Part shown: piece after piece, positions 53,296 through 62,326 of the stretch
Layout: every line of letters starts with the position of its first letter
How positions within the stretch are numbered: position 1 is the first letter of the stretch
From: Saprospira grandis
Lineage (GTDB): Bacteria > Bacteroidota > Bacteroidia > Chitinophagales > Saprospiraceae
Direction: 5' to 3'
Assembly (NCBI RefSeq): GCF_027594745.1
Contig: NZ_CP110854.1
Coordinates: forward strand, 1,714,501 to 1,778,500
Length of the DNA stretch: 64,000 bases
Translations under genes and position numbers: made by a program
Notes under the pieces: generated by a model
Database searches by the model: none
What the model was told of the DNA's origin: nothing
What the model saw: only the letters and a program-made list of their open reading frames with translations

Positions 53296-55437
53296 ATGAA
53301 CTATTTAGACGTAGACATTTGTGCGCAAACGCCTTACTACAAGCAAGAAAAAGCGGCTTCATCGACATGGGAAAATGCCGAGCAAATCCCTTTAAAAACT
53401 CGTTTTTCCGAGGAAGACATTGCGGGAAACGAGCATCATAAATTTGGGGCTGGCAAGGCACCTTTTATTGGAGGGCCTTATGTGGGCATGTATCCTTTGC
53501 GGCCTTGGACCATTCGGCAATATGCGGGATTTTCGACAGCGGAGGAATCGAATGCCTTTTATCGCCGCAACTTGGCGGCGGGGCAAAAGGGCCTTTCTGT
53601 AGCCTTTGATTTGGCCACCCACCGCGGCTATGATTCGGACCACCCCAGAGTAAAAGGCGATGTGGGCAAGGCGGGCGTAGCCATTGATAGCGTGGAAGAT
53701 ATGAAGATCCTCTTTGATCAGATTCCCTTGGACCAGATGTCGGTTTCGATGACCATGAACGGGGCGGTAATTCCTATTATGGCCTTTTTCATTGTGGCGG
53801 CAGAAGAGCAGGGCGTGGCGCAGGAAAAACTGAGTGGGACCATTCAGAATGATATTTTGAAAGAGTTCATGGTGCGCAACACCTATATTTATCCGCCGGC
53901 GGCTTCTATGCGCATCATTGCGGATATATTTGCCTACACCTCTAGCAAAATGCCCAAATTCAACTCCATTTCGATTAGTGGTTATCATATGCATGAGGCG
54001 GGAGCTCCGGCAGATTTGGAATTGGCCTACACCCTAGCCGATGGATTGGAATATATTGAGACCGGGATTAAGGCGGGCTTAAAAGTAGATGATTTTGCGC
54101 CTCGTTTATCCTTCTTTTGGGGCATTGGGATGAATCATTTCATGGAAATTGCGAAAATGCGTGCGGGTCGGATGCTTTGGGCCAAATTGGTCAAGCAATT
54201 CGAGCCAAAGAATCCTAAATCACTGATGCTCAGAACGCATTGTCAAACTTCGGGTTGGAGTTTGACCGAGCAAGATCCTTATAATAATGTGGCTCGGACC
54301 TGTATTGAGGCCATGGCGGCCGTTTTGGGAGGTACACAATCCCTGCACACCAACTCCTTTGACGAGGCCATTGCCTTGCCTACGGACTTCTCGGCTAAAA
54401 TTGCTCGGGAAACGCAGATTTACATACAGGAAGAGACCAAAGTAACCGATGCCATTGATCCTTGGGCAGGTTCTTATTATGTAGAATATTTGACTCAAGA
54501 ATTGATCAATAAAGCTTGGGCGCACATTCAGGAAGTGCGAGAATTGGGGGGGATGGCCAAGGCCATAGAAACCGGTTTGCCCAAAATGCGCATTGAAGAA
54601 GCGGCGGCTCGCAAGCAAGCTAGAATTGATAGCGGGCGTGAGCAACTGGTGGGCGTTAACTTATTCCGTTTGGAAAAAGAAGACCCCTTAGACATTTTGG
54701 AAGTAGACAACAAAGCCGTAAGAGAGGCACAGCTCAAGCGTTTGGAAGCCATGAAAGCTAGTAGAGATGAGGCGGCCGTGCAAGAAGCTTTGGCCAAAAT
54801 CACGGCAGCGGCAGAAAGCGGAGAAGGCAACCTTTTGGCCTTGGCGGTAGAAGCTGCGCGTTTGCGGGCTAGTTTGGGCGAGATCTCGGCGGCCATGGAA
54901 AAAACTTTTGGTCGTTATCAGGCCACCAACCGCACCATTTCTGGAGTTTATGCTCAGGAAGCATCGGGTAATGAATACTTTGAGCGGGCGCAGGCCTTGG
55001 CCAACCAATACGCCAAAGCAGAGGGTCGCCGTCCTCGTATTATGATTGCCAAATTGGGCCAAGATGGGCATGATCGTGGGGCCAAAGTCATAGCAACTGG
55101 TTTTGCCGATTTAGGTTTTGATGTGGATATGGGGCCATTATTTCAGACTCCAGAAGAAGCTGCTCGTCAGGCGGCGGAAAATGACGTCCATATTTTGGGC
55201 CTTTCCTCTTTGGCGGGTGGGCATAAAACCTTGGTGCCTGAAAGCATTGCGGCCCTAGAAGCTTTGGGTCGTCCGGACATTATGGTTGTTGCGGGTGGTG
55301 TTATTCCGGCCCAAGACTATGAGGCACTCTATGAAGCGGGAGTAGTGGGTGTATTTGGGCCAGGCACTCAGATAGCTCAGGCGGCTATTTCTATTTTGGA
55401 GTTGCTTTTAGAGGTACAGGCGGCAGAAGAAGAATAA
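53296..55437 (+). CDS. mutB: Methylmalonyl-CoA mutase, large subunit
   Basis: The enzyme interconverts methylmalonyl-CoA and succinyl-CoA using adenosylcobalamin, in propionate metabolism. The 713-residue protein has the catalytic TIM barrel (KFGAGKAPFIGGPYVGMYPLRPWTIRQYAGF, GLSVAFDLATHRGYDSDHPRV, SVSMTMNGAVIPIMAFF, HCQTSGWSLTEQDPYNNVARTCIEAMAAVLGGTQSLHTNSFDEA). A complete B12 domain follows, with GQDGHDRG (about residue 590, supplying the lower-ligand His), SSLAGGH and VVAGGVIP. Length fits the large subunit. The small subunit, epimerase and MeaB are not in the window. Confidence 0.96.
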   Translation: MNYLDVDICAQTPYYKQEKAASSTWENAEQIPLKTRFSEEDIAGNEHHKFGAGKAPFIGGPYVGMYPLRPWTIRQYAGFSTAEESNAFYRRNLAAGQKGLSVAFDLATHRGYDSDHPRVKGDVGKAGVAIDSVEDMKILFDQIPLDQMSVSMTMNGAVIPIMAFFIVAAEEQGVAQEKLSGTIQNDILKEFMVRNTYIYPPAASMRIIADIFAYTSSKMPKFNSISISGYHMHEAGAPADLELAYTLADGLEYIETGIKAGLKVDDFAPRLSFFWGIGMNHFMEIAKMRAGRMLWAKLVKQFEPKNPKSLMLRTHCQTSGWSLTEQDPYNNVARTCIEAMAAVLGGTQSLHTNSFDEAIALPTDFSAKIARETQIYIQEETKVTDAIDPWAGSYYVEYLTQELINKAWAHIQEVRELGGMAKAIETGLPKMRIEEAAARKQARIDSGREQLVGVNLFRLEKEDPLDILEVDNKAVREAQLKRLEAMKASRDEAAVQEALAKITAAAESGEGNLLALAVEAARLRASLGEISAAMEKTFGRYQATNRTISGVYAQEASGNEYFERAQALANQYAKAEGRRPRIMIAKLGQDGHDRGAKVIATGFADLGFDVDMGPLFQTPEEAARQAAENDVHILGLSSLAGGHKTLVPESIAALEALGRPDIMVVAGGVIPAQDYEALYEAGVVGVFGPGTQIAQAAISILELLLEVQAAEEE

Positions 55438-55471
55438 AATATTTTATTTTTTTCAGGTGGCTAAGCTATTG

Positions 55472-55512
55472 GAAGCTAGTTAGTTTAAAAGCGCTAACTA
55501 GCTTTTTTTTTA
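55472..55512 (+). terminator. Terminator of the mutase gene
   Basis: AAGCTAGTTAG tttaaaagcg CTAACTAGCTTTTTTTTT, 35 bases past the stop at 55437. Confidence 0.85.
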
Positions 55513-55590
55513 TTGAGGCCTGTAACCTTAGTCTAGGATTCGGCTTATATAGATGAATTTAAATATTACATATCAAAAACCTCCTAGATT

Positions 55591-56547
55591 ATGTACAAGT
55601 TATTTTTTGTTTTCACATTTCTAGCATTAAATTTAGAAATGAACGCTCAAAATGTAATTGAGAACTTAAAAAAGAATCCTAACATTAGTTGGCATCAAAC
55701 TACAGTAATTAGTTTTCATACAGAGTTGGGGCAAGCCGCCAAAGCCATACAGCTCTCCAAGGATTCGAGAAAAAATGTTGTCATCAAGCATCAAATGCCC
55801 AGACGACTAGATCGGCGTTTTCAGGACTTTGGTTATCATAAATTTGCTAGTAAAATGATGACAGAAGCATTTTGGGGGCAGGCCCAAAACAAATGCTATG
55901 CAGATCCTCAGCTCAGCCAGTTAATTTCGGTAGAAGAGTTGAATAAAAAGCTAGCGGTTATTGATACCATGATCGTTTCTGACCAAGAGACGGGAAAAGA
56001 AATTGTGCATGTTCATCAGACCACAAAAGGGGCGAATCACATTAGTCACTTCAAATTATTTGTCTGCTATGCTTACAACAGCAAAACAGAAAACTTTGAG
56101 GTCTACCCGATCTCCATTGCTCCTGTAGATGGCTCATTTAACAGTTTGGGCAAACTCATTAGTGAAGAAGAAATGTTTTGGATTCCTGTAAACCTTCAGC
56201 AGAAGATCAATCCCAATCAGAAAAACCTAGAATGGATTCAGTGGCAGGAAATGGGCTGTTACTTTAAAGATACGGAAGGCTTGGCCAAAGTAGGGATGCG
56301 ACAATTGGCTAATTTGCCAGCAAAGGTCAAAGCTGGGCAGGCCAAAACAGAGGCGCCTATGCGATATGGAGAAGCCATTAGCCCAGAGCGATTAAAGCTG
56401 CTCCAAAAGCTAAAAGCCAAAGATATCCAGGGACTTTACTTTAGTTATTTGTTGGCTTGGGACAAGAAAAAAGAGCAGTTAATTATGGAAATAGAAGGGC
56501 ATGCTCCTCTTGCCCATAATGGTCCAATTTACTTTATTCAAAAGTAG
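55591..56547 (+). CDS. Secreted protein, first of a tandem paralog pair, unrecognised
   Basis: The 318-residue product has a signal peptide (FVFTFLALNLEMNA-QN). It shares its whole length with the next gene: KNPNISWHQTT, VIKHQMPRR, FWGQAQNKCYADPQLSQL, HISHFKLFVCYAYNSKTE, YPISIAPVDG, DIQGLYFSYLLAWDKK and a final IEGHAP...YFIQK. No family is recognised. It is likely a periplasmic or surface protein. Each gene of the pair has its own terminator, so the pair probably arose by duplication of a whole unit. Confidence 0.75.
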   Translation: MYKLFFVFTFLALNLEMNAQNVIENLKKNPNISWHQTTVISFHTELGQAAKAIQLSKDSRKNVVIKHQMPRRLDRRFQDFGYHKFASKMMTEAFWGQAQNKCYADPQLSQLISVEELNKKLAVIDTMIVSDQETGKEIVHVHQTTKGANHISHFKLFVCYAYNSKTENFEVYPISIAPVDGSFNSLGKLISEEEMFWIPVNLQQKINPNQKNLEWIQWQEMGCYFKDTEGLAKVGMRQLANLPAKVKAGQAKTEAPMRYGEAISPERLKLLQKLKAKDIQGLYFSYLLAWDKKKEQLIMEIEGHAPLAHNGPIYFIQK

Positions 56548-56554
56548 TCAGATG

Positions 56555-56588
56555 GAAAAGCGGCAAAAATAATTGCCGCTTTTTTTTA
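56555..56588 (+). terminator. Terminator of the first paralog
   Basis: AAAAGCGGCAA aaataa TTGCCGCTTTTTTTT, 9 bases past the stop at 56547. Confidence 0.9.
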
Positions 56589-56663
56589 TTTGCGCCTGTA
56601 ACTTTTGGGGGGAAGCTACTTAAAAAAGACATAACTCCCTATTTATAATTTAAATAAATCCCT

Positions 56664-57635
56664 ATGTACAAACTGCTTTTAACAGCGCTGTTCTGCGCTA
56701 GCTTTGCCCAAACTTATGCCCAAGATATTTTGAATAAAATTAAGCAAAACCCTGATATTAGTTGGGCGCAAACGACCACCTTAGAATTTCATACAAAGGT
56801 GGGCTATCAGAACATGAAACTATCTGGGGGCATGAGTCAAAACTTGGTGGTCAAGCATCAGATGCCCTTAAGTTTAAAAAACAGCTATGAGGATTTCAGC
56901 TTTCATAGTTTTGCGGGCAAGATAGCCACAAAAGACTTTTGGGGGCAGGCCAAGAACAAGTGCTATAAAGATCCTCAGCTACAGCATCTGCTTAGTCCGG
57001 CCCAAGTAGCTAAAAAGATAGCGACAATAGATACTGTTGTTACCTTTGACCCCAAAGATTTTACAGAAATTGTTGAATTGGTCCCTACTACTTACGGCAA
57101 CAGTCATATTACGCATTTTAAGCTTTTTCTTTGCTACGCCTACAACAGCAAAAGTAAGCAATTAGAGATCTACCCGATTTCTATGGCGCCAATTGTGGGT
57201 CGTTTTGATGCCAAGGGACAACTAGCTGAAGAAGTAGAAACCTTTTGGATTCCGGTAGAAAGCAAAAAGCAGCTAGACCCCAAGCAAGAAGCCATTAACT
57301 GGATACAAAAGCAGCAGCTTAGTTGGACCTTTAAGGGCAATGAGGGACAAAGCATAGTAAAAAAGCAAACGGTAGCGGAGGCCATCATGGATCAGGTAGA
57401 GGAACTAACAAAAATGGCCAAGGCGAAAAAGGCCTACACTAAATATCCTTTATTTTATGGTGAGCCTCTTGATGCGGCAAGCATCAAGAACCTAAAGGCC
57501 AAGCAAGCCGAAGACATCAAAGGCATTTTCTTTAGTTATGTTTTGGCTTGGGATGCTCAGCAGCAAAGAGCTATTTTTCAGATAGAGGGCAGTGGTCCAT
57601 TTGCCAAGCGTTCGCTTTATTATCTTGTAGACTAA
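56664..57635 (+). CDS. Secreted protein, second of a tandem paralog pair, unrecognised
   Basis: The 323-residue product has a signal peptide (FCASFAQTYA-QD) and the same landmarks as its neighbour: KQNPDISWAQTT, VVKHQMPLS, FWGQAKNKCYKDPQLQHL, HITHFKLFLCYAYNSK, YPISMAPIVG, DIKGIFFSYVLAWD and an IEGSGP...YYLVD end. The pair diverge in the middle (this copy has a Lys-rich MAKAKKAYTKYPLF insert). The function is unknown; the conserved Cys-Tyr and FWGQA strings could help find the family. Confidence 0.75.
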   Translation: MYKLLLTALFCASFAQTYAQDILNKIKQNPDISWAQTTTLEFHTKVGYQNMKLSGGMSQNLVVKHQMPLSLKNSYEDFSFHSFAGKIATKDFWGQAKNKCYKDPQLQHLLSPAQVAKKIATIDTVVTFDPKDFTEIVELVPTTYGNSHITHFKLFLCYAYNSKSKQLEIYPISMAPIVGRFDAKGQLAEEVETFWIPVESKKQLDPKQEAINWIQKQQLSWTFKGNEGQSIVKKQTVAEAIMDQVEELTKMAKAKKAYTKYPLFYGEPLDAASIKNLKAKQAEDIKGIFFSYVLAWDAQQQRAIFQIEGSGPFAKRSLYYLVD

Positions 57636-57653
57636 TTTTATGGGTCTAAAACA

Positions 57654-57688
57654 GCAAGAGGCCGCCAGTAATCTGGCGGCCTCTTTTT
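57654..57688. terminator. Bidirectional terminator between convergent genes
   Basis: AAGAGGCCGCCAG taat CTGGCGGCCTCTTTTT serves the plus-strand paralog and the minus-strand LRR gene. Confidence 0.9.
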
Positions 57689-57691
57689 CAT

Positions 57692-59485
57692 TTAGCGTCT
57701 TCCTCTATTTCGTTCCCATTCTCTTTGGGCTTCTTTTCGTTTTCGTTCTTCTTCTTTGGCTTTGCGCTTAGCTTCTAGGCGTTTTTCTTTTTTACGGAGG
57801 CGGAGCGCTTTTTCCTCTTCTTTAGTGGGCTTAATTTGTTCTCTTAGGCCCGTTAGAATAGGTTGTTTAGCCATAACGAACTCTGAGGCGATATTCTCTT
57901 GAATTTTCTTGAGACGTTTTTTGGTGATTTTATTTCCTGCTAGGTCCAAGAGTTCTAAATTCTTAAAGTAGCGAACACTTTCGGGTAGGTCCATGATCCC
58001 GTTGCGTTCTAGGGCCAGGTGGCGAATGGGCCAGCTCCCCATATTATCGGGTAATTCGGAGAGTTGATTATCATTTAGGCTAATATGTTCAATTTTGGGC
58101 ATTTTAATAATGATGGAGTCATTGACTTCGCTAATCAGGTTGCCATCTAGGTAGAGTGTTTGGAGTTGGGGGGCGGTTTCTAGGGCCTTGGGTAATTTTT
58201 GGAAGGCATTATTTTCTAGATAAATAGCGGATAGGCGTTTCCAGCCGCTACAATCTAAATCTTCGCTTAGGCGGTTAATTTTATTATTGGTTAGGAAGAG
58301 GAGTTTAAGGTTTTTTAGGCCGCCAAAGCTGCTAGGTAGATTAGCAATTTGGTTATCATTCATATAGAGTTCTTCCAGTTGGTAGAGCGTGCCCATACTA
58401 TCGGGCAGGCTAGTCATTGCATTATTATTAAGGAAGAGTTCTCGGAGCTCTTTACAATTTCCGATCCCTGAGGGCAGGCTAGTTAATTGATTATCGTTGA
58501 GGTATAGATTTTCTAGGGCCCTTAGCTCGCCAAAGTTTATGGGCAAAACAGTCAATTGATTAGAGTCTAGGTAGAGTTTGCGCAGAGCTTTGAGTTGGCC
58601 AAAATTTTTGGGTAATTGTTTCAGCTGATTGTGTTCTAGGCGGAGCAGCTCTAGTTTTTGGAGTTGACCAATGCTTTCTGGGAGTCTTTGGAGTTGATTA
58701 TGTTCTACACAGAGTTTAACGAGGTTGCGGCTGCTACCAATTTGGGGCGGTAGTTCTTGCAATTCGTTATGGGCGGCAAAAAGGAAGGTCAATTTTTTGA
58801 GATAGATGAGGGCCTCGGGTAATTTTTTGAGGCGGTTATCATCTACGGCAAGGACCTCTAGGGCCGAGGCGCCGCTAAGGGTTTCGGGCAGGTACTGTAG
58901 TTGGTTTTTATCTAGCAGTAGGCTACGCAGGCGTTTGAGTTTGCCTAGGGTTTCTGGAATAGACTGCAGTTGATTATTTTCTGCGGCGATGAAGGCCAGT
59001 TTTCTAATTTCTGCCAAGTTATTGGGCAGCATACGGAGTTCGTTGCCATCAATGTATAGGCGGCGCAGGTTGCGCAGGCCCTTAATTTTTTCGGGCAGAT
59101 ATTGGAGTTGATTATTAGAGAGGCGGAGCTCTTCTAGATAGGGTAAATCAAAGAGGCCATCGGGTAATTCTTTGAGGTAATTATTTTCTAGGTTGAGAAA
59201 GAACAGATGGCGAAACTCTCGGATACTATCGCCTAGGCTAACCAAAGAGTCATTGCTAAGGTCTAGGCGATGCACTCGGTCCTTAACCTCCATAGCGGTT
59301 TCTATGCTATAATAAGTAATAGCATCTTGGTAGGCATAGTTTCGGTGTTCCCAAAAGGCCATAGTATCGGCGGCAGTATTGAGATACATAGGGAGTTTTC
59401 GGATAAGGCTACCTTGAGCTTGGGCCATTTGGAGAGCCATAGAACTGAAAGCAAAGAGCAGAAGTAGGCGATAAAAGCTTTTCAT
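57692..59485 (-). CDS. Large secreted leucine-rich-repeat protein with basic tail
   Basis: From MKSFYRLLLL the product has 597 residues: a signal peptide (FSSMALQMAQA-QG), then about 19 or more regular LRRs of 23 residues (LKELPDGLFDLPYLEELRLSNNQL-type units) from about residue 80 to 530, and a final 45-residue Lys/Arg/Glu tail (KALRLRKKEKRLEAKRKAKEEERKRKEAQ). It differs from the LRR pair at 9.6-12.8 kb in having a much more regular repeat and this tail. No T9SS domain is seen. The target is unknown. Confidence 0.85.
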   Translation of the reverse strand: MKSFYRLLLLFAFSSMALQMAQAQGSLIRKLPMYLNTAADTMAFWEHRNYAYQDAITYYSIETAMEVKDRVHRLDLSNDSLVSLGDSIREFRHLFFLNLENNYLKELPDGLFDLPYLEELRLSNNQLQYLPEKIKGLRNLRRLYIDGNELRMLPNNLAEIRKLAFIAAENNQLQSIPETLGKLKRLRSLLLDKNQLQYLPETLSGASALEVLAVDDNRLKKLPEALIYLKKLTFLFAAHNELQELPPQIGSSRNLVKLCVEHNQLQRLPESIGQLQKLELLRLEHNQLKQLPKNFGQLKALRKLYLDSNQLTVLPINFGELRALENLYLNDNQLTSLPSGIGNCKELRELFLNNNAMTSLPDSMGTLYQLEELYMNDNQIANLPSSFGGLKNLKLLFLTNNKINRLSEDLDCSGWKRLSAIYLENNAFQKLPKALETAPQLQTLYLDGNLISEVNDSIIIKMPKIEHISLNDNQLSELPDNMGSWPIRHLALERNGIMDLPESVRYFKNLELLDLAGNKITKKRLKKIQENIASEFVMAKQPILTGLREQIKPTKEEEKALRLRKKEKRLEAKRKAKEEERKRKEAQREWERNRGRR

Positions 59486-59553
59486 GAGCATCATATAAAA
59501 TTGGGTATTCAAAGAAAGTTAGCGGCTAGTGTAATTTAGGCAAAAGTCTGATG

Positions 59554-59698
59554 TTTGGCCCTATGGCCGGAGGCCAAACGGCCTAGCGATGCGAAAGGGG
59601 GCGGCGAAGCCGCAGACCCAGGCCGTCAGGCCGCAGGGCCGAGCAGGCTTGCGAGCCCTGAAGCGTAGCGCCGACGAGCGCAGCGAGGCGGAGGCCCC
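59554..59698 (-). repeat. GC-rich modular element, copy 23 (type B)
   Basis: Minus orientation: GGGGCCTCCGCC...GGCGCTACG, core variant GCAAGCCTGCTCGGCCCTGC, hairpin GGCCTGACGGCC, GGTCTGCGGC/GCCGCC, CATCGCTAGGCC and GGCC hairpin. With the terminator at 59722 it fills most of the 314-base gap; no gene is seen. Confidence 0.8.
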
Positions 59699-59721
59699 AA
59701 AAAATAAGAACAAAGTTGGCC

Positions 59722-59757
59722 AAAAAAAAGCCCAACACCTATAGCGTCTGGGCTTTT
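59722..59757 (-). terminator. Terminator of the ion-channel gene
   Basis: Minus-strand stem AAAAGCCCAGAC/GTGTTGGGCTTTT with a run of Ts, 43 bases past the stop at 59800. Confidence 0.75.
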
Positions 59758-59799
59758 GTATATCTTAAAGATAAGGTTTTTTTCAAAAGATGGCCTTAT

Positions 59800-60705
59800 T
59801 TAGACCTTGGGTCTTTTATTGATGCGAGTTCGTTTGGGTTTGTCTCCGCCATCTCCACCATTTCCGCCCTCTTCTTTTTCTTTTTTGGCATCGAGGACCA
59901 TTTGGAAATTATTGACGATAGCACCGACGACCAAGTTCATCAGGAGGTAGGCGGCGATAATCATCCAGGAGACATGATAGAGTGTTTTGACCCAGTTGGG
60001 CACATCGGGGGCGACCACATTTCGGCCATTGGCTTTGGTATACTCATTATCGAGCATATTGTAGCGCAGGTCGGTCCAGTCTTCTCCAGTTAGGATTCTA
60101 AAGAGCGTAAAAAAGGCCTCTCCCATATCCTTATAGGGATCGGGGTTGCTGATAGTCAGCGCTAGGTGGTCTGATTCGGCATAATCTGGATTCTTGAAGA
60201 GCGAAACGCCGATGATGGCATAGATGTACATTATCAAGAAAAAGAGGACCGCGATATAGGAAAGCGAGCGAACGGAGCGGACCAAAACGGCCACCAGCAC
60301 CTGCATTTCTTCTACGGCTCGGATAGATCGGGTAAGTTGCACGACTCGGAGCACCCGCAGGGTGGCCCAGACGCTATTCTGGCCACTTTTTTCGCTAGCC
60401 ATAATAATATCGGCGACTTCGGGAACGACGCCCAGCACCAGGATAATGATATCGAAATAGTTCCAGCCATCGGAGAGGAACTGCTTTGTGCTTGTTCTAC
60501 CCACCCAGCGCAGCCAGATCTCTACAAAAAAGACAAAGAGAATAAAGAGCTGCACATAATGCAACCATTCTGGAGCCCATTCATAGGTTTGGATACCAAT
60601 GAGGAGACCATTGATCACGATAGCTGCGAGAATGCTAAAATTAAATAGGTTGGTACGGATAATGGAGCGTGCGAACTCTTGTAATCCTTTAGAGGAACTG
60701 CTCAT
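59800..60705 (-). CDS. Voltage-gated-type cation channel (six-helix, single domain)
   Basis: The 301-residue inner-membrane protein has six helices of the ion_trans family. S4 shows regularly spaced Arg (TLRVLRVVQLTRSIRAVEEM), and the pore has FTLFRILTGEDWTDLRYNML before S6 (VSWMIIAAYLLMNLVVGAIVNNF). The C-terminus is a Lys/Glu/Asp/Gly-rich tail (EEGGNGGDGGDKPKRTRI). It should be a homotetramer like bacterial NaV channels, but the filter TGEDW differs from the usual TLESW and resembles calcium-channel pore motifs. Selectivity cannot be told from sequence. It is monocistronic. Confidence 0.85.
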   Translation of the reverse strand: MSSSSKGLQEFARSIIRTNLFNFSILAAIVINGLLIGIQTYEWAPEWLHYVQLFILFVFFVEIWLRWVGRTSTKQFLSDGWNYFDIIILVLGVVPEVADIIMASEKSGQNSVWATLRVLRVVQLTRSIRAVEEMQVLVAVLVRSVRSLSYIAVLFFLIMYIYAIIGVSLFKNPDYAESDHLALTISNPDPYKDMGEAFFTLFRILTGEDWTDLRYNMLDNEYTKANGRNVVAPDVPNWVKTLYHVSWMIIAAYLLMNLVVGAIVNNFQMVLDAKKEKEEGGNGGDGGDKPKRTRINKRPKV

Positions 60706-60828
60706 AGGGCTGTTTCTTTTTTGCTTAGCAGTGTGATTGGTTCAATAGTGTTAGGTAGGTGTAGCACAGAACTTAAAATTAGTAATTTATTATATAAGGC
60801 TTGTATTCCGAGGCTTTTAATTTAATAT

Positions 60829-62184
60829 TTAGAGTGTTTTCCCTTCTTTGCGTAATTCTTTGCGCAAGCCTTCTTCTATATCTTCCATGGCTATTTTATC
60901 TTGGCCTCTACTTAGGGCCGAGAGCGAGCAATAGCGCAGGATGTTAATGATACTACCCCCTGCAATTTTATGGTCGTTGGCCAATTGGTGAAAATCTACA
61001 TCATCTTCTAGCTGTAGGCCTTCAAAGCTATTGCGCCAAAGGCGGAGGCGTTGTTCGTAGTTGGGCGTGGGAAAATAGATCATGGATTGGAAGCGGCGAG
61101 TAAAGGCGATATCCATATTGGCCTTGAGGTTGGTGGCCAAAATAATCACCCCAGAGTAGTCTTCTACTCTTTAGAGCAGATAAGCCACCTCTTGGTTGGC
61201 ATGTCGATCTTTAGAATCGGAGGCATTGGTCCGTTTGCCAAATAGAGCATCGGCCTCATCAAAAAAGAGGATCCAGTTTTTGTTTTCGGCCTGATCGAAG
61301 ATGTTGGCCATGTTTTTTTCGGTTTCTCCAATATATTTAGAGACCACCTGAGAGAGGTCTACTCTATAGACATCTAGGCCCATACTTTTGCCCAATAAGC
61401 AAGCGGTTAGGGTTTTACCCGTACCTGGAGGGCCATAAAAAAGGGCCCGATAGCCTCTTTTGAGTAGCTTTTTAAGGCCCCAATCGTTCATGATTTTATC
61501 TTCATGCTCTAGCCAGGCCGTAATTTCAGAAACCTCGGCCAAAACATGGGGGTCTAGGACCAAATCGGCCCAATCTAAACGTGTGCTGAGCAATTTGGCC
61601 GGAAAAGTTGTGCTAAAATCAGGTTTGTAGGGCTGCCCGCTCGTAAGCCGCATCAGGTATTCCTCAGAAATCTCTAAAGGGTTACTCAATACGGGCTCTC
61701 GGTATTGGCCCTTTTGTAGGTCGAGCTTGAGAATGCCTAGTTTAGAAAAATAGTGGCTGGGCCGAAAAAGCTCTAAGACTTCTATGCGCTTGGCCACATT
61801 GTTTCCCGCAATGATAAAGGCCGCCGTTTCTCCTGTGGGAAGAAATCCGCTGTGGCGCTTGCCCACCAAACCCCCAAATTGCGTGTAAATGCGCTCGTAG
61901 CTCTTGTTTTTAGTAAAAAAAAGATCCAAAATCTCGGGCCGAATATGCGGACAAAGACTTAAAATCAAGACTAAACGCTCATCAGAGCTCATGGCAAAAT
62001 GCCGTATGCACTGCGCATAAACCGAATTGTCTTGGCTAATGTCTGGCGGCAAGATTTCATAGATGTCTTGGTTGGGCCGCTGGCTTTCTATAGATATTTT
62101 ATAGCGAAGTTTCAATACCGACTTTAACCAATTGAGTTCTCGGCTAAGCGTTTTAGCATTGTTTCGCATTCTCTGATGCATCAT
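60829..62184 (-). pseudogene. AAA+ ATPase (contractile-injection-system type), split by one in-frame stop
   Basis: From 62184 (MMHQRMRNNA) to a TAA at 61171-61173 the frame encodes an N-terminal domain and an AAA+ domain with Walker A ALFYGPPGTGKTLTA, Walker B ILFFDEADALFG and KDRHANQEVAYLL. The frame continues, with no other change, through RVEDYSGVIILATNLK (sensor 1), FTRRFQS (Arg finger) and a C-terminal helical part to 60829. Relatives read AYLL-Q-RVED, so CAA has become TAA. The sequence strongly resembles ATPases next to extracellular contractile-injection genes (Afp15 type), but none of those genes is in the window. The start could be a few codons later. Confidence 0.75.
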
Positions 62185-62260
62185 ATTTTTTTGCTTTAAG
62201 ACCCCTAAAAAACACATTTTTAAGCAGTTTTCAAAGCGCTGTTTGTTCTTCTTTTGGGCC

Positions 62261-62304
62261 AAAAAAAAGCAGCCCCCTAGCCTTTAAGCTAGAGGACTGC
62301 TTTC
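62261..62304 (-). terminator. Terminator of the T9SS-CxxCH gene
   Basis: Minus-strand stem AAAGCAGTCCTCTAGC/GCTAGGGGGCTGC with eight Ts after it, 23 bases past the stop at 62327, ahead of the AAA+ gene. Confidence 0.85.
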
Positions 62305-62326
62305 GTTTTAGTCGGTTAGGCTTCTT

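Noticed and set aside
10333..61173. An altered genetic code with TAA/TAG as Gln
   Set aside because: TAA and TAG end most normal genes in the window (for example at 5689-4919, 25508, 57635), so a global reassignment is not supported; suppression at single sites stays open.
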